From: Palaemon carinicauda
Taxonomy: Eukaryota; Arthropoda; Malacostraca; Decapoda; Palaemonidae
Assembly (NCBI RefSeq): GCF_036898095.1
Contig: NC_090739.1
Coordinates: 58,527,574 to 58,591,573, forward strand
Reading direction: 5' to 3'
DNA: 64,000 nucleotides
Shown here: positions 21,051-29,808 of the stretch, piece after piece
Numbering within the stretch: the stretch's first letter is position 1
Layout: the number at the start of each line of letters is the position of its first letter
Made by a program: the position numbers and the translations under genes
The notes under the pieces: model-generated
Databases searched by the model: none
What the model was told of the DNA's origin: nothing
Seen by the model: the letters and a program-made list of their open reading frames with translations, nothing else

Positions 21051-22260
21051 TGACAGAGACTCCTCTTCGGAGGACTGCCGATGGTTTGCCTGCTGCTCCC
21101 AGAGGACGCATCCGACGTAAGGCTCGCCTTCCTCTTCGTCGCCGAGGTCTTCCTTCTCCTCAGAAGGGTGTTAGGAGGCACCTCTTTGGATCTTCATCCT
21201 CGCAGCCCCCGCAGAGGAACCTCGTCCTTCAGCTACCGTTCCTGCTACTTCCTTGGTCCTGGACCTCTCCGCAGATCGTTCGCGATCTCCCACGCCTGCC
21301 AGACCTGCTGACCTGCCTTCACCTTTCCTGGCTGCTGACGCTCTGTGGGCGCCCACACATCCCGTTTTCAAACGGGCACCAGTCCCTTCGGGGCAAAAGG
21401 GGCTTTCACACATTGTGTGTAATTCCCTTAAGTGCCAGGTTTCCCCTGTGCGCCAGCGTTCGCCTGCGCGCCCGTGCACTACTGCGCGCAAACGCTCACC
21501 GGTTGCTGCCTCATCTCGCCAGCGCTCTCCTGCACGCCCACGAGCTCCTGCACGCCGATCTCCTGTTAGCCCTACAGTTCCAAAGACTACGCGCCCACGA
21601 TCTCCTGCTCGCCAACGGACCTCTGCGCGCCCTCGGCCTATTGGACGCCCTCGGTCTCCTGCTCGTCAGCGATCTCCTGCGCGCCAGCGAGCTCCTGCTC
21701 ATCAGCGCTCTCCTGCTCGCCAACGCTTGCCTGCTCGTCATCGCTCGCCTGCTCGCCCTCGGTCTTCGGAACAGGGCTCCAAGGAGAAATCATCTTCCTC
21801 TCCTGCTCGCCAGCGTTCTCCTCCACGATCGCCGACTCGCCATCAGACCTCGCCTGCTCGCCATCCCTTGCCTACGCGCCATCGCCCACAGTCTCCATCG
21901 TGCGCCCACGTGCCCACTGCCAGAACTTCGGATCCTGACGAGCGCCCTTCTGTGCACCCCCGCACTAGGGATATTCCTCCTGCACGCACGCGCCCTACGG
22001 CTTCGCCTTTACGGGCCCTTCATCATCCTGTGGCTGCACTTCATCCGAGGTCTCCGGAACGCGCACCAACGCGCCCATGCGCCCCGTCACCTACGCGCCC
22101 ACGCGCCCTGTCGCCTGCGCGCTCACGAGCTCCTTCTCCTGCACGCCATCGTTCGCCCACGCGCGAACTCTCCTACGCGCCAACGCTCGCCTGCGCACCA
22201 ACGCGCCCTCTCGCCTACGCGCCATCGTTCGCCTACGCCCCATCGCTCGCCCGCGTGCCC

Positions 22261-22358
22261 TCGCTCGCCCCCGCGCGCCCTCACTCGCCCCCGCGCGCCC
22301 TCGCTCGCCCCCGCGCGCCCTCGCTCGCCCCCGCGCGCCCTCGCTCGCCCCCGCGCGC
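22261..22358 (+). repeat. 20-bp minisatellite, five units, inside gag repeats
   Basis: Units at 22261, 22281, 22301, 22321 and 22341 match TCGCTCGCCCCCGCGCGCCC with one or two changes. Because 20 is not a multiple of 3, successive units are read in different frames and the protein repeat is 20 residues per three units. Confidence 0.95.
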
Positions 22359-22655
22359 GAGCAATCAACCCCCGAGGTAGGCGAGCACGATACCCAGTAC
22401 GATGCCCAGCACAAACCACAGCGCATGCCCACACAGGATCCGGCAGTACGCGTCGGGTCATCTTCATCGCGTCTTTGGTACTCAAAAGCCCCCTAAAACC
22501 AGCGCGGCTTTGCCCTGGTCCCAGGGGTCAAGAGTACCAGAGATAAGGTCGAGAGCCAGCTCTCCGAGCTAGCCTCCTCCAGCCATTCCAGCACCGGAAA
22601 CAAACTCCTCCCGCCTCCTTGTGTCCATCAAAGGAGGTACTTTGAAATCATCGAG

Positions 22656-23249
22656 GAGTCCTGTTTAGCTCTTCCCCTCCACCACTCGGTGGAAGAGCTC
22701 TCCAGGGGAGTCCCTCTTGAGAGAGACTTCAACTGGCCAGTGTCGTTCTCGGCCTCGGAGATTCTCTGCCAGGAGAAGGTAGCGAAGTGTGCCATGCAGG
22801 CCACTTCGTGGCTGGATATCTGGCTGGGATCTCTTGGCATCCTGATACGATCCGAAGACTTGTCAAAGGAGAGTACCAGGAAGGCCTTGGAGACCTTCCT
22901 TCTTTCAGGCACTCGTACCATCGAGTTTCTGGCCCACCAAGTCTCGAACTTGTGGGCTAACACTATCCTGAAATGCCGTGATACGGTGTCTGAAAGATTC
23001 AACTCGAAGGTCCCTAACACCGAGGTCAGTAAGCTCAGACATTCCTCCCTTTTGGGGAGTAGTCTGTTTGAGCCAAAAGATGTAGAGCAGGCACCTCAGC
23101 AACCTCGCCCTGCAAAGACGACAAAGCCGGAAATAGCAGCAAAGGCAGCGGTGTCCAAACAGCCCTTTCCCGTCAAGGACAGGAGAGGCAAGAAGTCCTC
23201 CAGGGGAGGCAAGAATCCTAGGGGAAGTGGCCGAGGCCGCAAATGCTAG
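22656..23249 (+). CDS. DIRS copy B gag C-terminal conserved part (open)
   Basis: An open frame reading LPLHHSVEELSRGVPLER and on to TAG at 23247-23249. It contains the conserved FSASEILCQEKVAKCAMQAT, LLSGTRTIEFLAHQVSNLW and CRDTVSERF, then a basic end, KKSSRGGKNPRGSGRGRK. The corresponding region of copy A has stops; here it is uninterrupted. It likely represents the capsid-like/nucleic-acid-binding end of Gag, by position. It lies in a different frame from the upstream RS-repeat part, so a complete Gag is not obvious. The 5' limit is approximate. Confidence 0.6.
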   Translation, partial: ESCLALPLHHSVEELSRGVPLERDFNWPVSFSASEILCQEKVAKCAMQATSWLDIWLGSLGILIRSEDLSKESTRKALETFLLSGTRTIEFLAHQVSNLWANTILKCRDTVSERFNSKVPNTEVSKLRHSSLLGSSLFEPKDVEQAPQQPRPAKTTKPEIAAKAAVSKQPFPVKDRRGKKSSRGGKNPRGSGRGRKC

Positions 23250-24420
23250 GATTGGCAGTCCCCCCGCATGTCCACCAGTGGGGGGATGCCTCCAAAGTTG
23301 TGCGAACAGGTGGCAACAACTCGGGGCCGATTCCTGGATGATCTCCGTGATCAGTCAAGGATATCGCATCCCGTTCATAACATCTCTTCCTCCCCTGACA
23401 GCGAATCCAGTGTCATTGAGCTCTCTTGCCATGGGATCGGCAAGAGGGCAAGCCCTTTGGGCAGAAGTCAAGACCATGTTGAAGAAGGACGCTCTCCAAG
23501 AGGTCGTCGATAGGTCCCCAGGCTTCTACAGTCGACTCTTTCTTGTAAAGAAGGCGTCTGGAGGCTGGAGACCAGTCATTGACCTCTCAGCTCTGAACAG
23601 GTTTGTCAAGCAGACCCCGTTCAGCATGGAGACGGCAGACACGGTCAGACTCGCAGTGAGACGGCGAGACTTCATGTGCACACTGGATCTGAAGGACGCG
23701 TACTTCCAGATCCCAATCCATCCGTCTTCAAGGAAGTACCTAAGATTCAGCCTAGACAACAAGATCTACCAGTTCAAGGTGCTGTGCTTCGGTCTCTCCA
23801 CAGCACCTCAGGTTTTCACCAGAGTGTTCACCCTTATATCTTTGTGGGCACACAAGATCGGCATCCGTCTTCTCCATTATCTGGACGACTGGCTGATCTT
23901 AGTAGACTCAGAGTCAACCCTTCTTCGACACCGAGACAAACTTCTGGGAATTTGCCAAGATCTAGGGATCACGGTAAATCTCGAGAAGTCTTCTCTGCTT
24001 CCTTCCCAAAGACTGGTATATCTAGGCATGATATTGGACACCAATCTCCACAGAGCCTTCCCATCAGACGACAGGATAGCAAGGCTGAGGAAGGTCGCAA
24101 GTCCTTTCCTCAGACGAGACGAACTCCCAGCCCAATCGTGGTTACGTCTCCTCGGCCATCTCTCATCCTTGGTCCGTCTAGTTCCCAACGGTCGCCTCAG
24201 AATGAGATCCCTGCAATGACGACTCAAGTCCCTGTGGAGTCAAGGACACGATTCCCCGGACGTCTTGATCCCTATGGGTCTCGCGGAACAGACGGACCTT
24301 CAATGGTGGGTGGCAGACGAGAACTACGAAAGGGAGTGGATCTTCTCGTCCTCCCCCCGGATTTGATGCTGTTTTCGGACGCCTCAAAGAAAGGGGGGGG
24401 GGGGGGGGGGCACGTTCTGA
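23227..24420 (+). pseudogene. DIRS copy B reverse transcriptase and start of RNase H
   Basis: The frame is open from 23227, overlapping the end of gag by 23 nt; the first ATG in this frame is at 23338. RT motifs in order: FLVKKASGGWRPVIDLSALN, TLDLKDAYFQIPIHPSS with catalytic Asp, FKVLCFGLSTAPQVF, LLHYLDDWLILVD (near 23870-23905) and NLEKSSLLPSQRLVYLG. A TGA at 24217-24219 replaces a TGG present in copy A (QWRLK). One base is also missing near 24325 (AACTACGAA against AACCTACGAA in A), and a G18 run at 24393-24410 lies in the RNase H start. RT converts the element RNA to circular DNA; this copy has lost the downstream connection. Confidence 0.9.
24393..24410 (+). repeat. G18 homopolymer in RNase H coding region
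   Basis: Eighteen G in a row, where copy A has GGGTGGGGGG. Expansion by slippage alters the reading frame of copy B. Confidence 0.95.
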
Positions 24421-24943
24421 ACCACAGGACCTCAGGCCTGTGGTCAGAATCAGAAAAGTGCCTCCATATAAATCTGCTAGAAATGAAGGCCGTTTGTCTG
24501 GCCTTCAACAGTTCCAACAGCACCTGGCGGGTCACTCTGTGGTGGTGATGAGCGACAACACCACAGTAGTGACTTACATCAACAAGCAGGGAGGTATCTT
24601 TTCAGAACAGCTATCCCATCTTGCAGTAGAGATACTGAGATGGACCAAAGTTCACTCGATTCCACTTTTGGCTCGCTTCATTCCGGGCAAAAGGAATGTG
24701 CTCGCCGACAGTCTGAGCAGAGCGTCTCAGATAGTGAGTACCGAGTGGTCTTTGGATCGTCAAGTAGCCAACAAAGTCCTGACTTTGTGGGGTTCCCCGA
24801 TTGTGGATCTGTTCGCGACAGCGTTGAACTTAAAACTGCCACTGTACTGTTCCTTAGTCCCGGACCCCAAGGCTCTCTGGCAAGATGCTTTCCAACAACG
24901 CTGGGACAACATCGACGTATACGCCTTTCAGTGTTCTGTCTGA
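24421..24943 (+). pseudogene. DIRS copy B RNase H and MT-like domain
   Basis: Resumes as INLLEMKAV (another frame), then VVVMSDNTTVVTYINKQGG with the catalytic Asp intact, and RFIPGKRNVLADSLSR with the last Asp. It continues into ASQIVSTEWSLD and VDLFATALNLKLPLYCS...WDNIDVYAF, the domain between RNase H and recombinase described in DIRS elements as methyltransferase-like. It ends at TGA 24941-24943 after a frame change. RNase H would remove the RNA strand during cDNA synthesis. Compared with copy A the catalytic residues are better preserved. Confidence 0.8.
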
Positions 24944-24984
24944 TGAGGAGGGTACTCAACAAGACCAGACTATCGGTCAACCTC

Positions 24985-26176
24985 TCGATGACTCATAGCT
25001 CCGCTGTGGCATCACGCAGAATGGTTTTGGACCTTCTTCAATTTCTTACGGAGCCTCCGAGAGAACTCCCTCCACGACATGAGCTACTCAAACAACCACA
25101 CGCCAACATCTTTCACAAAGCCGTAGCTTCGCTTCGGCTTCACGCCTGGAGACTATCCAGCATCTCCTCGCAGAGAGAGGATTTTCGCAACAAGTTGCGG
25201 AAAGGATGTCTGGCCACCTGCGAAAGTCATCCGCAGGAGTGGAAAGTTTTCTGTGGTTGGTGTCGTGGAAGGGGTATCTCTCCACTCGATGCCACTATTC
25301 CAGCAATAGCGGAGTTCTTCGTGTATTTGCGAGAAGAAATGCGCCTTTCAGTCTCGGCAGTGAAAGGCTATCGCTCAACCTTAAGTCTAGCCTTCAGGCT
25401 CAAAGGAGTGGACATTTCTTCTTCGCTAGAACTTTCCCTACTCATACATAGTTATGAACTTACCTGCCCTCAGTCGGAAGTGAGACCTCCTCCATGGAAC
25501 GGGGTTCGAGTCCTCGGGTCTCTTAAGAGACCTCCCTACGAACCATTACGCCAGGCTTCAGATCGCCACCTTACTTGGAAGACGGTGTTCCTACTAGCTT
25601 TGCCGTCAGCCAAGCGAGTTAGCGAACTTCATGGTGTCTCGTATGACATCACCCATTCAAGGGGATGGGGAGAGGTAACGTTAAGCTTCGTCCCTGAGTT
25701 TATTGCTAAGACTCAGAATCTGGGAGTGCCGGACCCTCGCTTCGACTCCTTCTGGATTTCGAGTCTTCGTTCCGTAACAGATGACCCAGACCATCTCCTA
25801 CTGTTCCCAGTAAGGAGTCTGAGGCTATACCTGAAGAGAACAGCTACAGTTCGTCCCCAAGATGGCTTTGTTTGTCAGCACTGGGAGATCGAAGAGGAGG
25901 GTTACCAAGAACACCATCTCAGCATGGATTAGAAAGGCCATCCATCTGTCCCTGAATCCTGACCCTCCTCCGTCACGTCGCCCTAGAGCTCATGATGTCA
26001 GGGGAGTAGCTACCTCCCTGGCCTTCAAGAAAAACTTCTCAGTGACGCAGGTTCTGCAAGCAGGGGTGTGGAAACGTCAAAGGACCTTCACAGCCCACTA
26101 CCTGCAAGACGTGACCCACAGGAGGCTCGATACGTTCTCTATCGGCCCTGTGGTGGCTGCACAACAGCTGGTTTAA
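24985..26176 (+). pseudogene. DIRS copy B tyrosine recombinase
   Basis: The frame ending at 25932 carries the core-binding domain (EWKVFCGWCRGRGISPLDATIPAIAEFFV split across phrases, LSVSAVKGYRS). Its catalytic part begins LTWKTVFLLALPSAKRVSELHG, where KRVSEL holds the first catalytic Arg. After a frameshift near 25865, the frame to 26176 gives SAWIRKAI, RAHDVRGVATSLAF (H-x-x-R) and FTAHYLQDVTHRR with the probable nucleophile Tyr. R, H, R and Y are therefore all present, and only the frameshift separates them. This enzyme inserts the circular DNA; its use instead of a DDE integrase explains the missing target duplication. Confidence 0.9.
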
Positions 26177-26659
26177 ACCTCAGGCTCCTTAATGGACAAA
26201 TAGCAGAGGGTTGAGGGCATTGTTACCTGGTTTTAGTCTGCATGAATGAAAAGGTATGCCTGGCCCTTATTCTTTTCTTCATCCTCCCCTCTCTTGGGGA
26301 AAGCAGCATCCTGGGTTCTCTGCACAGCTGACTTCAAACCACTGCAGGTAAACCATGTTCCCTTGTGTTCCTAGTATTAAGTTAATACTGTCGCCCCCCC
26401 ATATCCTGACGAGGTGGTATTGGGAGAGTCCTAGCCTCAAGTTCCTATCTAAAGAACTTCAGGTCAACTTCCTAGGATGAGTCACACTTTTTTCCTTCAC
26501 ACACAGCTTACGTAGGCCGCAGCCCTTGCATAGCAAGGTGCGAGCGAGGTGCAGGGACTCTTTATTGTCGAGTGCTGACACACTCAGATAATTAGTCCCC
26601 GGGCAAAGCCAAAAGCCAGTAATGCTGGGACTTGTTCCACCCTTCATAAGGGTTAAGTC
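26177..26659 (+). other. Non-coding 3' part of DIRS copy B
   Basis: Matches 4709-5139 of copy A but has no shared open frame. Contains a C-run and is probably untranslated. Confidence 0.65.
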
Positions 26660-26765
26660 ACCCACTTTAAATAGCGTTGTTTGTATTCCAGTTACGGAAC
26701 AAATGACAAATTCGTAGATAATTTGTATTTTTCCTAACTATACAAACTTAGCTATTTAATCAAAC
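26660..26765 (+). repeat. DIRS copy B internal complementary region
   Basis: CCACTTTAAATAGCG..GTTTGTATTCCAGTTACGGAAC is complementary to the left tip (20042-20080). It is followed with no gap by AAATGACAAATTCGTAGATA..., complementary to the right tip (26950-27011). The two tip complements meet at about 26701, giving the head-to-tail junction expected of a circular intermediate. Confidence 0.9.
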
Positions 26766-26803
26766 TTGCCCGCCAGCCCTGTCCCCCATGAAGTCCTATC
26801 TCT

Positions 26804-27011
26804 AAGCAAAAGTGGAGCTACAACACAGGTGTGTGAGGGGGGAGGGTAGCTAACTACCCTCTCTACCCCCCACTAAATAGCGGTGGGGTAATAATCCCTC
26901 GTTAAATTTTTATGGCTCATCCTTTCAGCTACGCGAAAGTAATTACCCACTTTAAATAGCTAAGGTTTGTATAGTTAGGAAAAATACAAATTATCTACGA
27001 ATTTGTCATTT
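26804..27011 (+). repeat. DIRS copy B right inverted terminal repeat
   Basis: Inverted match to 20074-20220, with a further 60-odd bases at the outer end ending CTACGAATTTGTCATTT that match only the internal complementary region. The LINE resumes at 27012. Confidence 0.9.
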
Positions 27012-28560
27012 TACAGAAAGAGAATTTGATCCCGCACTTGCTGCGTGTAATGACACAGCCCCTGGACCCGATGAAATTCCATATACAAAGTTATTTATTT
27101 TGAGCATTAACAGAATATGGATAATAGATATCCAAGTGTTTTGGAATTAGCCATTATTTTAGCATTTTTAAAACCCGGCAAGGATAAGTTCTTAGCAGCA
27201 AACTATCAACCAATTGCATTGATATCTTGCCTATGTAAGATCATGGAAAATATGGTCAATGCAAGACTGATGTGGTACCTGAAGGGTATTTTAACACCTA
27301 TCCGGTAAGGATTTAGTAAAATGCACTCATCAATTGATGTGTTGATATGACAAGTCCTCTATTTTTGAAGCCTTTGCTTCCAAACAGCACCATGTAAGTC
27401 TTTTTTTTTTTTTTTTGCCTTGAAAAGGCATATGATATTGCTTGGAGATATGGTATACTGTACTTGAAACCATTCATAATTTGGGATTACAAGGAGAGCT
27501 ACCATTGTTCATTCAATCATTTATTTCACATAGATTTTCTCAAGTGAGAGAAATGTGAGGAAGAAAAATGCACTCATCAATTGATGTGTTGATATGACTC
27601 AAGTCCTCTATTTGTGAAGCCTTTGCTTCCATTCGAACAACACCATGTAAAAGTCTTTTTTTTTTGGGGGGGGGCTTGAAAAGGCATATGATATTGCATG
27701 GAGATATGGTATACTTGAAACCATTCATAATTTGGGATTACGAGGAGAGCTACCATTGTTCATTCAATCATTTATTTCACATAGATTTTCTCAAGTGAGA
27801 GAAATGTCAGGAAGAAGGTATTCCCCAGTATAGTGTGCTAAGTGTAACACTATTTGCACTAGCCATTAATGGGATATCCTCTGTCATTCCCCAAGATATT
27901 CTCTCAACACTATTTGTAGATGATCTCTCCATATCATTCGCTGGAGCCAGAATGGCAATGGTTGAGAAAAAACTTCAACTCTCAATTAACAAAATTATTC
28001 AGTGGGCTGATGTGAAAGAGTTTAAGTTTTCGTTAAGTAAAACTGTTGTTGTCCATTTCTGTCGTATCCAGGGAGTACATCAAGATCCGGATAGATACAT
28101 CAAATGCCAACTGATCCTATGTGTAAGTGAAGCTAGATTTTTAGGATTGCTATTTGATTGTGTAGGCTTACATGGGCTCCTCACTTGAAAGCATTAAAAG
28201 CAAAATGTCTTGAGGTTCTGAATCTTTTAAAAGTATTGTCCCATACATCATGGGGTGCAGACCACAAAACTCGTTTAAAATCATACAAGTCCCTAATTTC
28301 TTCAAAAATTAGTTATGGGTGTGAAATATACTCCTCAGCCACCCCAAGCCGATTAAAGATATTAGATTCTGTACATCATGCTGGTATTAGATTGTCCACA
28401 GGAGCGTTTAGAACTTTGCCTATCCCAAGTCTCCTTGTTGACACTGGAGAATTACCCATAGACCTTTACCAAAAGTCTTATATTGTTGGGTGTTGGTTTA
28501 GGTTGCGAAGACTTCCCAATTCTCTAGCCTGTCAGACTGCAAACTGTAAGGTACTGTAGA
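27012..28560 (+). pseudogene. LINE ORF2 reverse transcriptase (fragmented)
   Basis: Begins TEREFD and PGPDEIPYTKL, then FLKPGKDKFLAANYQPIAL and SCLCKIMENMVNARL, typical LINE RT blocks. The catalytic box is LFVDDLSISFAG near 27912-27947, with FVDD as in related LINEs. Later blocks include FLGLLFD, LKSYKSLISSKISYGCEIY and RLSTGAFRTLPIPSLLVDTGELP. Stops occur after VFWN and after the duplication. The enzyme would prime on nicked target DNA; here it is dead. Confidence 0.85.
27321..27816 (+). repeat. ~247-bp tandem duplication within LINE RT
   Basis: Units beginning ATGCACTCATCAATTGATGTG at 27321 and 27568 run to AGAGAAATGT(G/C)AGGAAGAA. They differ by small indels and by a homopolymer: about T16 in the first unit against T10G9 in the second (near 27657-27675). 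A related intact LINE should have one unit. Confidence 0.92.
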
Positions 28561-28689
28561 TATTTTGAGTTAACCAAAAATCACTTCAACCTTACGGTTT
28601 CCGATAAAAAACAATTAATCAACAGTCTTGATATAGCAAAAAAACAGAGTTCTTCCATTTATCTTTTTGTAGATATTTTATTTGTATAA

Positions 28690-29110
28690 AAAAGAACATG
28701 ACTGATTTAGAAGCTAGGTCTCTTTTATGGAACATGTCAAAGAACATAGGGAATCGACTTTTGTATAGTAAACAGTATACTGATGGCTCCAAATCTGATG
28801 CTGGCGTTGGATTTGGAGTACATAATAATCCTTTTAACTGCCGAGGTGGACTTCCTTTAGTATCTTCCATATATACTGCTGAACTATATGGCATGCTAAC
28901 CACTGTTAGGAAAATAGCTCTACAAGCTTTAGAAGTTTTTAATTCCAGTAACCCTTTAGTCTTAAAGATTTTAAGAGTGGCTTTTAATTATTTGCTTGAA
29001 AGGTATAACAGTTTGATTTTGCTGGGTTCCGGCACATGTAGGTGTGTCTGGAAATGAAGAGGCAGATTCACTGGCAAAGAATGCTGCAGCCGAGTTGGTA
29101 CCAAGAAGGT
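28690..29110 (+). pseudogene. LINE ORF2 RNase H
   Basis: YTDGSKSDAGVGFGVHNN with the first catalytic Asp (28777-28830), then SSIYTAELYGMLTTVRKIAL with the Glu. After a frameshift near 29020, HVGVSGNEEADSLAKNAA carries the last Asp. The middle Asp segment is poorly preserved. RNase H after RT supports assignment to the I-like LINE group. Confidence 0.8.
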
Positions 29111-29202
29111 ATCCAATTCTCAGTAATGATTTTTTACTGACAATTAAGAATTATATTTATAATAATTGACAACAACATTGGGATAGGTTAACCAAAAATA
29201 AG

Positions 29203-29796
29203 ATGAGAGAAATTGTGAATGTTATATCCCCTTGGAAGTATAACGTGATACCCCGAAAGTGGGAGACTACTATTTGTCGTCTTCGCATTGGTCACACTCT
29301 GATAACACACGAGTTTCTGCTAACTGGCCAACACCAACCATATTGCGCTGACTGTTTGATACCCTTAACAGTGAGGCATTTGTTGACTGAATGCCCCACC
29401 AATAGCATAGAAAGAAATAGATATCTGTTTGAGGCTCGAGGTGAAGATGGCAGGTTTATCCTTGCAAAAATCCTTGGACATGATGTGTCATATAATGCTA
29501 GTAGCATGTTTAAATTCGACGTCAATGACCTTCAATGTCAGTATACCAGAGAACTTCAAATCATTCATTCATTCATTCTCCATAGTCAGCCCACTTCATT
29601 TGCTCTCTTTCTTTCCCAGCCTGTGAATCCGGGTGTTGCTAGGCCTTTCGGTTATTGGTGTCCTGTGAGGCCTCTTCTTTCCCTTCTAGGGTATTGCCGG
29701 TTGGTGAGGTGTCGAGGCAACAGAGTCAGCTTCTTCCATGGATGTAGAGGAGGCGAACTTACCGGGAAACCCATGACGAATATCTTTTTGACATGA
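29203..29796 (+). pseudogene. LINE ORF2 C-terminal Cys/His region
   Basis: An open frame with WETTICRLRIGHTLITHEFLL, HQPYCADCLIPLTVRHLLTECP and later VNDLQCQY. C-x2-C...H-x4-C is the zinc-binding motif that closes ORF2 in many I/Jockey-type LINEs. After about 29560 the frame runs into low-complexity TTCATTCATTCATTC and then unrelated sequence, so the true ORF2 end is probably near 29560 or the following stop. Confidence 0.65.
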
Positions 29797-29808
29797 AAGT
29801 ATTCATTG

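Larger units (their letters stand above)
20311..22655 (+). pseudogene. DIRS copy B gag-like gene, N-terminal zinc-binding and RS-repeat part
   Basis: The frame from 20311 (first ATG in frame at 20329) has a Cys-rich N-terminus, CPYCRGQWCESDNVCMEC (about residues 33-50), then basic RRRKKSKRD and acidic/Pro-rich sequence to the C14G14 tract. There the frame changes. It returns to the first frame near 21220 and from 21253 to 22380 encodes a long array of RQRSPAR / RPRSPAR motifs, ending in a 20-bp minisatellite. I do not know this domain's function; the composition is like RS domains or protamine-like basic tails. The homopolymer-driven frame change probably inactivates the copy. Confidence 0.7.
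20042..27011 (+). mobile_element. DIRS-like retrotransposon, copy B (complete ends)
   Basis: About 6.97 kb: left inverted repeat (20042-20220), gag-like frames, RT, RNase H, MT-like domain, tyrosine recombinase, internal complementary region (26660-26765) and right inverted repeat (26804-27011). It sits inside a LINE ORF2 with no target duplication, as expected for tyrosine-recombinase integration. Each gene has at least one lesion (gag frame changes, TGA at 24217, frameshift at ~24325, homopolymer G18, frameshift at ~25865), so it is defective, but it is much better preserved than copy A. Confidence 0.95.
27012..29800 (+). mobile_element. I-like LINE, 3' half
   Basis: Continues ORF2 with RT, RNase H and a Cys/His C-terminus, directly after DIRS copy B. 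RNase H downstream of RT marks the I-like group of LINEs. An internal ~247-bp duplication (27321-27816), stops and frameshifts show decay. The 3' end is near 29800, but no poly-A or simple-repeat tail is clear. Confidence 0.85.

Noticed and set aside
21011..22546. 511-codon plus frame through the DIRS B repeats (Leu/Arg/His-rich)
   Set aside because: Longest frame, but it reads the repeat as RALLRANA-like Leu-rich protein; the alternate frame gives RQRSPAR, which joins a gag-like N-terminus and is also favoured in copy A. The first part of this frame (to ~21220) may be real gag after the C14G14 shift.
21016..24410. Programmed frameshifting at the C14G14 and G18 tracts
   Set aside because: Possible in principle, but no conserved slippery heptamer or identical tract in copy A; slippage mutation or assembly error is simpler.
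29292..29525. Minus-strand ORF opposite the LINE C-terminus
   Set aside because: The plus strand carries the recognised Cys/His motif.
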